In this document: piece by piece, positions 24,560-36,330 of the stretch
Position numbering within the stretch: position 1 is the stretch's first letter
Layout of the letters: each line of letters begins with the position of its first letter
NCBI RefSeq assembly: GCF_901709675.1
Contig: NC_051096.1
Location: 7,467,001 to 7,531,000, forward strand
Reading direction: 5' to 3'
Source: Syngnathus acus
Lineage: Eukaryota; Chordata; Actinopteri; Syngnathiformes; Syngnathidae
Length of the DNA stretch: 64,000 nucleotides
The notes under the pieces: generated by a model
What the model was told of the DNA's origin: nothing
Database searches by the model: none
What the model saw: only the letters and a program-made list of their open reading frames with translations
Position numbers and translations under genes: made by a program

Positions 24560-25643
24560 CAGTCCGGCGGGCGAGTGAGTGCATGATGCACACGCAAAGG
24601 GGGACGCTGGAAAAAAAAAAAAAAAAAAACAGAAGAAGAAAAAAACGCGATGACGAACGCTGATCCAAGCAGGCGTCCATGTTGGAGCGTCTGGCTTTTT
24701 CCTCTCTCATTTTCTGCGCACCTTTCCGCATATTGAGCAGAGAAATATCATAGCTTTAATAATGGTAGAAGTCACTTGATGTTAATGCAAACATACACTT
24801 CTTATGAACCACGTGGCACCGTCATGAAGAGGAATAGGCTCGCTGGACACTTTATTAGGTACACCTGCATCAATTCAGGCTGTTGCATTTAGAGCGGTGT
24901 TGTCCGTGGACAGTGTAATGTGTGTATTGAATGAATTTACAGCCATTTATATTTGTTAATTGTTCAAATTAACCAATAATAAAAAAAAAATAGCACATAT
25001 TAGGTGGACTTGAATAGAATTTAGCTAGGGTAGAAGAGTCATTTTAGAGTTTATTTTTTTATTTTAAGTGTTTATTTCGTGATTTGATTTATTTTATAAT
25101 ATTAAATATTTCAAGCACACAAATCTCCACCAAATCAAAGCATTAAAATAGGTAGATTTATGTTCGTGTCTTGCACGTTTCCTCGTCGCCACAAGAGGGC
25201 GTGCGCCGCTAGGTGTTCTGGCCTGTATGATTGGCGTTGGATCCAGTTCCACGTGAACTTGCGCTAAAACCGGAAACATCACGCGAGCGCGTGCGTCAAG
25301 TAAATGTGTCATATCCTAATTACATTCCTCTACATTTATTTTGAAGGCAATCACCGGATGTTGCATTTATATGTGTCATCAAACTTGACTGCTTTCCTCC
25401 CTTCTGTCGACTTGGGTCCCTGAGGTTGTGATCCACGGCAGTGTGTCGGCTGGCTCCCCCGCGGCCAGACAGGCGTGCAGGGATCCCCTCCAGCATCCCG
25501 GAGAAGCGCCCAAAGAGCCCGATGCACGCCACGGTGGGTGAAGAGTGGGGGGCTCATCATTGGCTGACACCCGGTTACCCACCAGCCCACTCCACCCTGT
25601 GTCGAACTGGGTTCTAAGCGAGCTGAGGACAGTCTAAATAACA
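24560..25643. promoter_or_regulatory. Divergent intergenic region shared by mturn and sh3bp5
   Basis: mturn (minus, ATG 24349) and sh3bp5 (plus, ATG 25644) are head to head with 1.3 kb between start codons. The region contains an A homopolymer at 24610-24629, an AT-rich centre and a GC-richer 3' part (25180-25640). A CTCF-like motif CCACAAGAGGGCGTGC occurs at 25189-25204. No coding exon is seen; transcription start sites cannot be placed from sequence alone. Confidence 0.45.
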
Positions 25644-28600
25644 ATGGAGCCTTTGCAAAATGGGACCGATTATGAGGAAGACTGCCGAGGTGCTGAGGAG
25701 GAAGAGGTTGACCCAAGAATCCAGGTGAGATGACTTATAAGTGATAAAATGGAAAACTTTTAATGACTTTTGTTGCAGAATGTTTGCAAGTGTCAAACAA
25801 CTAATTCTGGGAGTTGATTGATTATTCAAATTCCCTGCTATCCAGCTTCATGTCTGTGACATTGTTTATTATCTGTCTACTTATGCCTCCAGTCGTCATG
25901 GTAACTGATGAGACGGGACGGTCCCCTCAAAACTAATCGTATAATATGCTATCAAGTCCTCCTGATTCTCAATCCTTGAAGTATTTGGATGAAACTGTGC
26001 TATATAAGACACATGCCTAATATATCGCATTTAAAAGCATCAGTATGCTCCCACAATGTGTGTTTTCATGCCATAGCCAACTCCGCTAATTTCATCAAGA
26101 GAAACTGCTTTTAACCTCGATCCAATCCGTGTTTGTCTCCATCTGTGTTTACTGCAAACAGGGAGAGCTGGAGAAGTTAAACCAGTCCACAGATGACATC
26201 AATCGCTGGGAGAGCGAGCTGGAGGTAATAAACAGAAGACTTCTTTCTCCGCTGTCACGGTGCACTTTTCTACCTTGCCTAAACGCATTTCGAGATCCTC
26301 CAAGCAACAAGGAGAGATGATTCTTCTCGTTTGGCTTAATGCTTTCGAAAATTGCCTAGCGACGTGAACCGTTTCTCAAAATAGTTCCTCTGTGAACGCC
26401 TTGCAAAGATGGAAAAAAAGACGAATAAGGACTAAGAGATGCTAGCAATGCTAATTTTGCAGTTTGGCAGTTGCCGTGGTTTCATAATACTTCAAGCAAC
26501 AGATCTTTAAACACACATGGTGGCGTGCTACAGATATAACAATACACACTGGCACATATTCTTTATCCTCTGTGAAGAGCGACTACGATTGGATGGTATT
26601 ATCTTAAGCAAATCTCCATGTCTTGTCTGTCCTCACATTGACTTTGTTCTATTTGGGACACTTGTGAGAGTCCCAAGTGTCTCCCATAAACAACCCTTAT
26701 CCTTCCTGTAAAAACAAACCAACTATCCAAAATGGATGCCAAGCATTTTTAGTTTCCACGGCCATTCTTGTAGTTAGCCGTGTGGCAGGATGAAATTAGT
26801 CGCTGGCAAAACAGTCCGGAGATTGCGGTTTTCCCATTCTTGCTCCACTCCCTTCCAACAATGCAGTCAATTCAGTCTAACCACCAAGAACAGAAGAAGA
26901 GTAGTTTGAGTTTACTACATTGATATGTGTTAACACAACTAAAGTTGTTCTTTCTAAAAAAGAGAAGCATAAAAGCAACGGCGCTCCATGCTGGGTCAGG
27001 AAGTGGGGGAACGCTGCGATGTCACAGGGAAGCACACTTCCTGTGTTTCCGCCCTCGAGGTCACTTTTATGAACAGGATACAGGTGTCGCCGCCGCCGTC
27101 CTGCAGCGTACGCGCTTTAAATGGGTTCGCCACGACTTCAATGATGAGAACTGCTTCGTCAGCAGAATTGCAGATTAGTTTGGAAACAGACATTCCTTTT
27201 TGCTTTCAATTCAATGCAGTTGTCACACTTTTGTTCTCATATTGATGAATACATTGGAGTAGACCTCCTTCCATGCTGCGGCCCAAAGTAACAATAACAA
27301 CAAGGGAAATTGTGTACAGCACTGATGACAAGAATTTTATTTGTAATCCAGAGTACTGATTCAGTTGCGGCCAAGCTCCCTCCCGCTGCTTCAAATCACA
27401 TTGAACAAGAGTAGCTTGGCCGCTTTAATCAAAAAAACCACAACCACGCTGGCCTCATGACAGCGCTTAGAGGAATTTAGCTCTCATTTTGTCTCATCTT
27501 TGCACAATTTGGCCCACACTAAAGCGGGTGTGTGCATTTGCAGGAATTCCGCCAACGCTTCCGCGCCGTGTTGGTGGAAGCCACCGTCAAGCTGGACGAG
27601 CAGGTGAAGAAGATCGGACGGGCCGTGGAGGACTCCAAACCTTATTGGGAGGCTCGCAAAATAGCCAGACAGGTACACACACACACACTGGATGAGTTGG
27701 AAAGCGGATTAACTGCGAGACGCTTGAAAGAACTCGTCTCATATCTACTTAAAAGGCGAGCGTACACACGTGACGTCTATTTTTAAAGCACCTCTGTATA
27801 TTAAACCGAGTTTGACACTTGCGTGTCATTGCCGTGCAGTCAAAACATAAATAGATGGTGTGATTTGACGCCACCGTTTGCCGCGTGGGATGGGACCAAA
27901 GTGCACGTGAGGGGGATCAGAATGCGCGTGCGCGTATTTAAAGGGGGCTTAACCACCACGCAAAGCCCATGAAGGCCTCAGGGTTCATCCGGCATATTGT
28001 CCGCTTATGATTTATAGACGGCGACGTTTAATGTTTCAAACGTGACCCACTTCGGAGAGATCCAAATGCCTGCCTGACCGTGTCACACGTGCACGCTCGC
28101 GCATTTCATTTGCCCTCCCCCCTCTGGAAGCACCATGTTTTTTTCCACTTACATTCCAACAAATTTGAGAAGGGGGAGTTGCGATGTGGAAATTTGCACG
28201 AGCTGTCCTGTCTTTTGTCTTGTGCAACAGTGTCTGTCTGTCTGCATGTGCGTGTATTCTGCGGATAAACGACTCAAGTGCTGACGAACCGGTAAAGACA
28301 AAAATGGTCAAATAAGGTTTTTGTGTCTCCAAGATTTATTATTATTAGTGTTACAATAATATTTGCTTTTGGCAGGCAGAGCTGACTCAAACTATTTATG
28401 TGACATAACCCAGAATGGGAAAGGAAGTGTGCTGTTTTTTCTTTTTTTAACTTCCACCCTGACAAAACGAGTGAGTGATTATTTCGTTTTGTAGTCCTCA
28501 TGCCATGAATGATCTTAGCATTGCATAGCCTGGGAAATGGGTCATACGAGTCACGCAATCAGTTTGTAACATCGAGCAGAGCAGATCGCACCCAAAGTGC

Positions 28601-31566
28601 TATCTTCACTCGCCTTGGATATCATGACAGTGTCAAGGCAGGTGGTGTCACCTTTGCGCCTGCTGACGTCATTGCTGGGGGGCTATCTTCAGTCGGGGGT
28701 GACACCAGGCGATCGGGGGGTGCGTGGGAAACAAACGTTACACAGCTTTAAACTCCCACTGACTATTGCAAGATCAAAAAAAAATTATGCTAACATATTT
28801 TAATGAAAAATATTTGAAATGACTTTAATTGGCGGTATAAAATAAATGTTCCATTTTTAAATAAAAAGAAAATGGAGTTTTATATTTGAAGAGGTCAACA
28901 AGAGGAGCAAACTTGTTTCAATAACCATTCAATTGTTACCAAAATAAGTCATAAATACATCAAAACCTATTCGTACCATTTTTGCCCCAAAGCAAATTTC
29001 TTTTCGCCTTCCTTAATCTTACTTAGCCATCTTAAATTTATGATGCAATCATGATATTTCCGTTGTGGCAATAGCGCCTTATCCTGTCAGCAGCACAATA
29101 TGTAACATGAAAACATGAATGCACCATTCTAACGGCATTGTTTTTGCAACATCAGCCAAAAACAATCATGCATTCAAAAACTATTTTTTTTTTATCATCT
29201 GATAAAAGCACACTCTGTATGGTGCCGATTCCATCACACAATCCTATTGAGGGCAAAAGTTTAAGCGTGGAATTTTGTATCCAGTTTTTGTATTGGCCGT
29301 GATTAAATATGAATGTCGGTGGTGGGCCGCGCGGCGCGATGGGAATAACAGTCCCATTGACAGCGAGCATGAGTTGGAGGAGCCCACCAAATATTTTAAT
29401 TTGTGCCCTTTTTTGACATCCGTCAGGCCCAGGTCGAAGCCCAGAAGGCCACCCAGGAGTTCCATCGGGCGGTGGAGATCCTGCGGGCCGCCAAGGAGAC
29501 AATCTCCCTGGCCGAGGAGAGACTGCTGGAGGAGGACAGCCGCCAGTTTGACTCGGCCTGGCAGGAAATGCTTAATCATGCCACGCAGAGGGTGGGTGCG
29601 CATGCGATAACTTGACATTGCCACACATCCAAAACCTCACATATGTTTGGACACGTGCTTGATAAATAGCTTTAACAAGAAGACTCTACATTTTTCTATA
29701 GCTGCAAATGTCACGATGAGTACCGTAATTTTCGGACTATAAGTCGCGGTTTTTTTCATAGTTTGGGTGGGGGGGCGACTTATACTCAGGAGCGACGTAT
29801 ATACATATATATGTTTTTTTTCACTTTTTTTGGGCATTTTATGGCTGGTGCGACTTATACTCCGGTGCGACTTATAGTCCGAAAATTACGGTAGTTTGTT
29901 TATCGAATCTACTTCCATGCTTTTGCGCAGGTAATGGAGGCCGAGCAAACCCGAATGCGCAGCGAGGCCGAGCACAAGACGACGGCGGCCAACTACACGT
30001 CCTGCATCAGCCACATGAAGCAACTGGAAAAGAAACTTAAACGCTCCATCAACAAATCAAAGTGGGTCTGCTTTTTTGTTTTGCCTTCTTGTGTGCGCTT
30101 CCAGAGGCAAAGCAAAACGGGGCTGTGTTGATCAAGTCCAGATGTTTCTCTTCTGACTTGTTGGGGTGTAACTGCCTTTTGTAAGAGCCCAGGAATGCCA
30201 GTGGTCAGAGTGGAGTGGGTTTTTCAGTTTCCTCCCCCACTCACTCTTTGGCTTCTTTGTGTCTCCCCCTGCAGGCCGTATTTTGAATTGAAAGCAAAGT
30301 ATTATCTCCAGCTTGAGGTAGGTGCGTGCACCACGACACGCAAAATGAACTCAAGCACATTCGGTGTTCACCGCTCCATTATGCAAATCGTGTTTGCGTT
30401 TTAACTAATGATTATCCTGATCGGAGCTGGGCAAAGTATGTTGCTGAATCCCATTCAGTGAGCATCACGTACTCATGTCATCTTTGTTCTGTTAGTTGAG
30501 TTTTTTTTCACCTGAAGTCAGAATGTATCACTGTGAAATGTAGTTTAAATATTTACCTTTCTTCAAACCGGCCCAGTGATTGATTAACTTTGCTTATGAC
30601 ATCGTTTGTCACATCCTGTTAAAGTTTACTGTTAAACTGACACACAAAACAAAAAAGATATTGAAACCTTCTCACTCAATGCTAGCATATGATATGAAAC
30701 AGGCTGGTAAAAACTAGCATGAATTCATTCATTTTAGCAACTGAAGCGTCACGTGGACGAGAGGCAGGCTAAGCTGGTGGTGGCTAAAGCCGAGTACCGC
30801 GGCGCCCTTCGCCGCCTGGAAAGCATCTCCGAGGAAATCCACGCCCAGCGCCGCTCCTTCGAGACCCGAGGGCGGGGGGTTGGGGCCGAGCTCGACGGCG
30901 AGGACCTCGAGGGCTTCTCCGTGGATTGCGACGGCATATCGAGTGAGTGTCGCGATGGAAAAAGCTTGAGGGGTAATTCAAACTGATTTTTTGGTCCTCA
31001 CACGAGTGTTTCACGTGTGTGCAGTGGTGTCGGTGTCCATGGACGACGACTCAGAGGAAGACGCTCAGTCCGCCTCATCCAGTCCGTCCACCTCCGCCAC
31101 CCTGGACATGCCCTCACCGCCATCCGAGACCTCCATTCTCCACACACCTTCCTCCCCATCCTCTTCCTGCTCCGGTGCTTTGGATGTTGCCAGCCCGTGC
31201 AGCTCTCACTGCACAGACTCACCGTGCGGTTCTGCCCATGGCTCGCCTCTTCTGGGCCCTCGGAGCCAGTGCAGCGGAGCCTCCTCCCCGGACTGTGACC
31301 AGGAGAGAGGTGGGTGCAAACAATTTCAATAATAAAAAAAGAAATTTCAAAGTGGACCTTTTAATGTCACTAAGGTTAGTCTCTCCTTTCGGCCTGCAGG
31401 AGACCGAGCAGAGGGCGCCGAAGCCACATTGGAAGGCAACCTGAGCAGGCTTAACGTGACCGTTGCACACACCCAACAAGACAATGATGAGGATAAAAAG
31501 GAGACAGAACACTTGAGCAATGAACTCCCCCTACCGTCAAACTCTCCCCTACTCAACAGCGTCTAA
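25644..31566 (+). CDS. sh3bp5: SH3BP5 (SAB), RAB11 guanine nucleotide exchange factor
   Basis: SH3BP5 is a coiled-coil protein that activates RAB11 and also binds BTK and mitochondrial JNK. Nine coding exons, 25644-25724, 26162-26224, 27544-27672, 29427-29591, 29931-30061, 30275-30317, 30738-30942, 31025-31309 and 31400-31566, give 422 aa in consistent phase. It starts MEPLQNGTDYEEDCRGAEEE. Residues about 22-265 form the helical Rab-GEF domain, with VDPRIQGELEKLNQSTDDIN, LVEATVKLDEQVKKIGRAVE, SAWQEMLNHATQRVMEAEQT and KSKPYFELKAKYYLQLEQLK. The acidic, Ser-rich tail contains LGPRSQCSGASSPDCDQERG and DRAEGAE, which mark SH3BP5 rather than SH3BP5L. It is slightly shorter than human (455 aa). Poly(A) signal at 31931-31936. 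Confidence 0.96.
29721..29893. mobile_element. 173-bp MITE with perfect terminal inverted repeats
   Basis: The left end taccgtaattttcggactat and the right end (reverse complement) match for 27 nt without mismatch, continuing into aagtcgc. Flanking TA dinucleotides (or a shorter element with a TA target duplication) fit a Tc1/mariner-type or related non-autonomous element. The interior has no open frame but repeats the gcgacttata motif near both ends, so the transcript could fold into a long hairpin. It sits in sh3bp5 intron 4, 37 nt before exon 5. Confidence 0.85.
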
Positions 31567-31930
31567 CCGGGATGATCTCCATCAATCTCCATGAAAAGTG
31601 CCATAAATGACAGTGTAGCCATTTGAATCCATCCAGTGACTAAATAATCAAGTATCAGTGCTCATCTAAGGACCGTAATCTTCCTTGCTTCACGAGAACT
31701 CATCTACTCATACTGCAATTTGATCATGTTAAGGACTGCAATAGGTCATGTAAATAGTCCCAAAATGAGGAATTCACAAAGTAAACCAAAAAAGTGTTGT
31801 TTTTTAATTGTGCTTATATTTTATAATGCTGAATAGCTCCCTCTAGTGCACATTGACCTATATTTATAGTCTTCTTGTATTTGAACATTATTGGGTGTTT
31901 GTTGTTCATGTTTAATGCAAAATAACAAGC

Positions 31931-31936
31931 AATAAA
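31931..31936 (+). terminator. sh3bp5: sh3bp5 poly(A) signal AATAAA
   Basis: AATAAA lies 365 nt after the sh3bp5 stop codon and is followed within 20-35 nt by a T-rich/GT-rich stretch (tgtgtgcttta.. gatatttttttt), the expected layout for cleavage and polyadenylation. Confidence 0.65.
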
Positions 31937-32297
31937 TGTGTGCTTTAGGTGATATTTTTTTTCACTCCATAGATGAACACATTTTAGAATGAGCTATGCA
32001 TTATGGAAATTCTCTCATTTGTTTGTCTTCCATTTAAATCCTTTCAGTATTCAGCATAAACAATATAAATAACGGATTAAATAGTTTAAATTCATTGCAT
32101 TTTAATCAAAACATTAAAAAAATGCACATAAATATAATGTAAAAACATGACTGTGTGTTATTTGTTACATTAGCGTTTAGGAAAGATGTATTCTGAAAAA
32201 TAGGACGAAATATGACTGTTTAGCAAGTTTCCGTTCAAATAAATACAATATAAGCGTTTTTTCTCCATTTTTACGTCTGTCAGCTGCGGGAAAATGA

Positions 32298-32320
32298 TCA
32301 CATGACTAAGAATCACATGA
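32298..32320 (+). promoter_or_regulatory. Tandem M-box/E-box motifs upstream of the cysteine protease
   Basis: Two copies of TCACATGA, at 32298-32305 and 32313-32320, lie about 220-240 nt before the protease ATG. TCACATGA is the core of MiT/TFE (MITF, TFEB, TFE3) M-box sites that control lysosomal genes. CCAAT-like gattgg elements at 32352-32357 and 32382-32387 lie between them and the gene. Binding is inferred only from the motif. Confidence 0.4.
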
Positions 32321-32536
32321 TTCTCTGACAAAGCCCGCCCTCTCTCTATCTGATTGGGCAACACACTTACGGACTCTTCTGTGATTGGACAGCGAAAAGG
32401 ACTGACCCCCATGGTTCCGATTTTGTTTACGTGTGAATGAGTCACAGTTTGTAGAGAGATGCGTCTTGTTTTGATGTAGATCCTCACGTTTGTTTTTTAA
32501 TCTTTTATAGTTTTAATCTAATATAGTGATCGGAAC

Positions 32537-35500
32537 ATGACGCGGTTGTGGTTCGTCGTTGCCGTTCTGCTGTGGACTGTCTTGGGTAAGGCTACCGTGC
32601 TTGCAATTAGCTCAGGGTTGTAAACGAATATGACGTTATATTGTTTTAATCAAAATTGTTGTCATTATTTCATGGCAGTCAACGTTCTGGTTTGTTTTTT
32701 GCAGTATTCTGCATTAACACTAACAGCAAAGTTTACGTCGTTTATGTAAAAAAAAAAAAGAAGACAAACAAAATCCAATACCAAAATCCATTTATAAATC
32801 TGTTAATTTAAAGTCTGCTTCCCGTTTAAGCAAAAAGTAATGAGGTTATCCATATCGTGTGGTACCCTAATTTGCATATAGAATATGGCCTTTAATTCGA
32901 CATATGTATGACGTCAATCATTGGCCAACCTGAAATGACACAAAACACAATGTGATTAGTGAAGTGGCTGACTGGGCTAATTGTTTCCACGAGACAGTCA
33001 TTCCTGCTATTTTGCTCTACAATGAATGAAAACAAGATTAAGTTCATCTTATCTGTGTATCATGTAAACACATCTCCTTACCTTTACTTTCAATAAGTCT
33101 TGTCTGGAAAATAAATCAGCTTATCTTTGTTTGCAGGTTCTGAAGCAAAAGCGTTGCCTTCCCTTCCCGATTTTGGGCGTGCTTATCATGTGAAAGGTGA
33201 GCAAAAACAATTCACTGTTTGCTTTTGTCATCAGCGCTTTATCTCATGATAATGTTTCCTTACAGGAGTGATTTTGTTGCCCTATGCTGAAATTCGGGAG
33301 CCCTTTGAGGCCTGGTTTGACCTGAAGGCAAAGTCCAGCCGTATAGACTACTACCATGGTGAGTGTTTTTTCTTCTTCATTCTTGGCGGGTTGTGAAACC
33401 GAGAAACCACACTGGATTGCATGCAAACGACTGGAGTGGAACAGAAACTCTTTTTACTCATCATGTGACCTTGTTCTATTTACATTTCTGCAATAGACAG
33501 TTTTGTGTTTTTTTCTGATTGTTTTTACAAAACATTGGCATTTAAACATTCAGAAAAAGCTTCACATGAAAAGGAAAATTACGATGTTTCTTGACATTAG
33601 CAGTGTATTTCCATGTCAACATTGAATCCAAAACAAGATTGTTATCATCTCATTTATTCTAACAGGACAAGTGTCAACATACCAGCTGGGGGCCGAGCAG
33701 CCATGGGGGGTTTCCTACAAGATCACCCCCGAGACCACCGAGGAAGAGCTGAACGTAATGAAATGCTTCCAGGTCAACGGGACCAAGGAGGAACCCGTCA
33801 AGACCCAAGCGGCCCTGCCTGACGTGGACGGCTTTCAGGTCTTTGTCACGGTTTCCGTTCCTTTGTTGATGACATCCACGATTTCATCCTTGTTTTTATT
33901 TCGACTTCATCTCTGAGTATTTGTGTTTCCTCCCCAGTTCCTAAGGATGGAGTACTATAGCGGCTCCCTATGTGAAGTGTGGCAGAACGTGACCACCGTT
34001 GGCAACAAGAAGAACACCTACACGCTGTGGGTGACCCGATCGGAGAAGCGGGCCGACGGCCGGACGGATCCGGCCACGCCTCTGCACTACGAGATGATGG
34101 GCTACAACACGCTGCTGGGCTCCCATTTTGACAAGTACCTGGTGGATTATAAGGAGTTCTCGTCCAACGTGGACCCCATGGTGTTCTCCCTCCCAGAAGG
34201 TTTGCCAAAAAAAAAAAAAAGGAAATAAAAATGAGGGCAGTATTATAAGAAGAAAATAAAACATTGTTGGACAGGTATGACTTGTGGAGGATTCCCCGGT
34301 CCAGGAGTGGAGCATCACATGCTGGCCAATCCCATGAAAGATCTCATCCACACGTCGTCTTTGGGCCACTCGCGGCGCATCTTCGACCATTTTAAGGAGA
34401 AATTTGAGCGTCGGTACAGCGACCAGAGGGAGCACGAGGAGAGAGAGCAGGCTTTTCTCCACAATCTCAGGTGGGCGGGCCTTGCTAATTTTTTATTTTC
34501 CTTTTTTCTATCCATTTTTTAAAGATTGAATTTGCATTGCGTCTCCTTGCAGATACGTCCACTCCAAGAACAGAGCGGGACTGTCCTTCACATTGGCGCT
34601 CAACTCCCTGTCTGACCGCACCATGTCGGAGATGGCCGCCATGAGGGGACGCAAACGTGGAAAGACCACCAACCGAGGACGCCCATTCCCCACCCACAAA
34701 TATGAAGGAGTCAAAGTCCCCGAGTCACTGGACTGGCGCCTTTACGGTGAGTCGCCCCCCCCCCCCCGTCGTTCCTGAACTCTTTCATGTATTTATTTGT
34801 TTTCATTTTTTTATGACAGGCGCTGTGACGCCAGTGAAGGACCAAGCCATCTGCGGCTCCTGCTGGAGCTTTGCCACCACGGGGGCTTTAGAAGGAGCTC
34901 TCTTTTTGAAGGTTAATGAAAATCTACAAGAATGGTTTTATGCAAATAATATCATTCTGTTGCATAATACATCATCCTTTATGTTATTCTTGTTTTCCCC
35001 CCCAGACGGGTTCCCTGCAGGTTCTCTCCCAGCAGATGCTTGTGGACTGCACGTGGGGCTTTGGTAACAATGGCTGCGACGGCGGCGAGGAGTGGCGCGC
35101 TTACGAGTGGATCATGAAACACGGAGGCATTGCCACGACCGAGACCTATGGTGCATATATGGGCATGGTGAGAACATATCATTGAGCATTTTAAAATCAT
35201 TTCAAGCTTTATTCGACACCGTGCATGAAAACTCTTGTGGGCACACAGAACGGCTTTTGTCACACCAACGCATCGCAGCTGACGGCGCACGTCCAAAGCT
35301 ACACCAACGTGACGTCGGGCGACGCCGACGCGCTGAGGTTGGCGCTGTTCAAGAACGGACCCGTGGCCATCAGCATCGACGCCGGGCACAGATCCTTCGT
35401 CTTCTACAGCCACGGCGTCTACTATGAACCCGCCTGCGGTATGACAATACAATTCAGGTCAAGAAGATGCAAAATGAATCCACGCAATTTTCTTATTCCT

Positions 35501-35691
35501 CAGGTAACACCACCGATTCACTTGACCACGCCGTGCTCGCCGTGGGATACGGCATCTTAAACGGAGAGCCCTACTGGTTAGTAAAGAACTCATGGTCCAC
35601 CTACTGGGGCAACGACGGCTACATCCTCATGTCCACCAAAGACAATAATTGCGGCGTTACCACCGACGCCACCTACGTCACATTAGCCTAG
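32537..35691 (+). CDS. Papain-family cysteine protease, counting factor associated protein D-like
   Basis: A secreted or lysosomal C1A peptidase. Eleven coding exons, 32537-32585, 33137-33196, 33266-33358, 33666-33838, 33938-34199, 34275-34470, 34553-34746, 34820-34911, 35006-35167, 35249-35438 and 35504-35691, give 552 aa. Residues 1-17 are a hydrophobic signal peptide ([17 protein letters not shown]). Residues about 25-235 form an N-terminal domain with several N-glycosylation sequons. An I29-like prodomain follows ([20 protein letters not shown], then [13 protein letters not shown]). The mature enzyme starts near 335 with oxyanion Gln351, catalytic Cys357 ([10 protein letters not shown]), His499 ([11 protein letters not shown]) and Asn519 ([10 protein letters not shown]), all intact. 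The long N-terminal domain separates it from cathepsins L, K and S. The closest relatives I recall are annotated 'counting factor associated protein D' or 'digestive cysteine proteinase' in fish and invertebrates. Substrate unknown. Confidence 0.88.
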
Positions 35692-35864
35692 AAAATTTAC
35701 GATATATTCAATTTACATGATGTGCTTCTGATGAAAGAAATCAATGGAGTCGCTCTTCATTTTGATTTTAAACTACGTGATGCTGGAATTTTAAATTTGG
35801 GAGATTTTTTTTTAATGCCACTATTCAAGTTGCCTGTGAATGAATGAGTGAAAAAATGTGCAGA

Positions 35865-35870
35865 AATAAA
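35865..35870 (+). terminator. Protease gene poly(A) signal AATAAA
   Basis: AATAAA lies 174 nt after the TAG stop codon of the cysteine protease gene, giving a short 3' UTR. The dennd3 leader exon starts only about 0.3 kb further on. Confidence 0.65.
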
Positions 35871-36015
35871 ATTTGTCAGCGTGAATCATTTAGTTTCTGA
35901 ATCCGCTATTATGTACTGTATTGTATATGTACATAAATGAACATGCTGAGTTCCATCACTAAAGTTATTATTGGCAGAAGCGTCTGCATGAAAAATACAT
36001 GAATGGTATACTTTT

Positions 36016-36030
36016 CCAGCAGGTGGCGCC
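36016..36030 (+). promoter_or_regulatory. CTCF-like motif between protease gene and dennd3
   Basis: CCAGCAGGTGGCGCC matches the vertebrate CTCF core (CCASYAGRKGGCRS) at all core positions. It lies in the 0.4-kb gap between two same-strand genes. Motif match only. Confidence 0.4.
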
Positions 36031-36129
36031 ATTGCACCTTTATGCTCTGTGTACACCCGGAACCGAACAGGAAATTGCTTTAATGTTGAAACGCCTACCC
36101 GGATATACGCTGTAACTTGAAATGAATTT

Positions 36130-36330
36130 CACATTCGAGCGGGCAATCTTTCTTTTCGTTTCTTTGACATTTGCGTCACGCCACTAAATTCACTCCCACT
36201 CGACTGTGAAAGCCCGACGAACTGTTCCTGCGTGCACCTTTGGATCGCGCTCGTGACGTGGAAGTTTTCGGGAATGGCAGAAGGACTATGTGGAAATAGC
36301 AGTTTGTCTGCAGAAACGTAAAGATTGAAG
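36130..36330 (+). other. dennd3: Probable non-coding first exon of dennd3
   Basis: The sequence ends in a strong donor (AAGATTGAAG then gtaagtga at 36331) and lies 1.3 kb before the first coding exon, which itself begins with an acceptor and a 13-nt leader. The 5' boundary is estimated. Its upstream flank is GC-richer than the surroundings, fitting a promoter. Confidence 0.5.

Noticed and set aside
24132-24731. 199-codon minus-strand open frame over the mturn start
   Set aside because: It overlaps mturn exon 1 in another frame and is built from CTT/CTC and A-tract simple sequence (poly-R, poly-F stretches).
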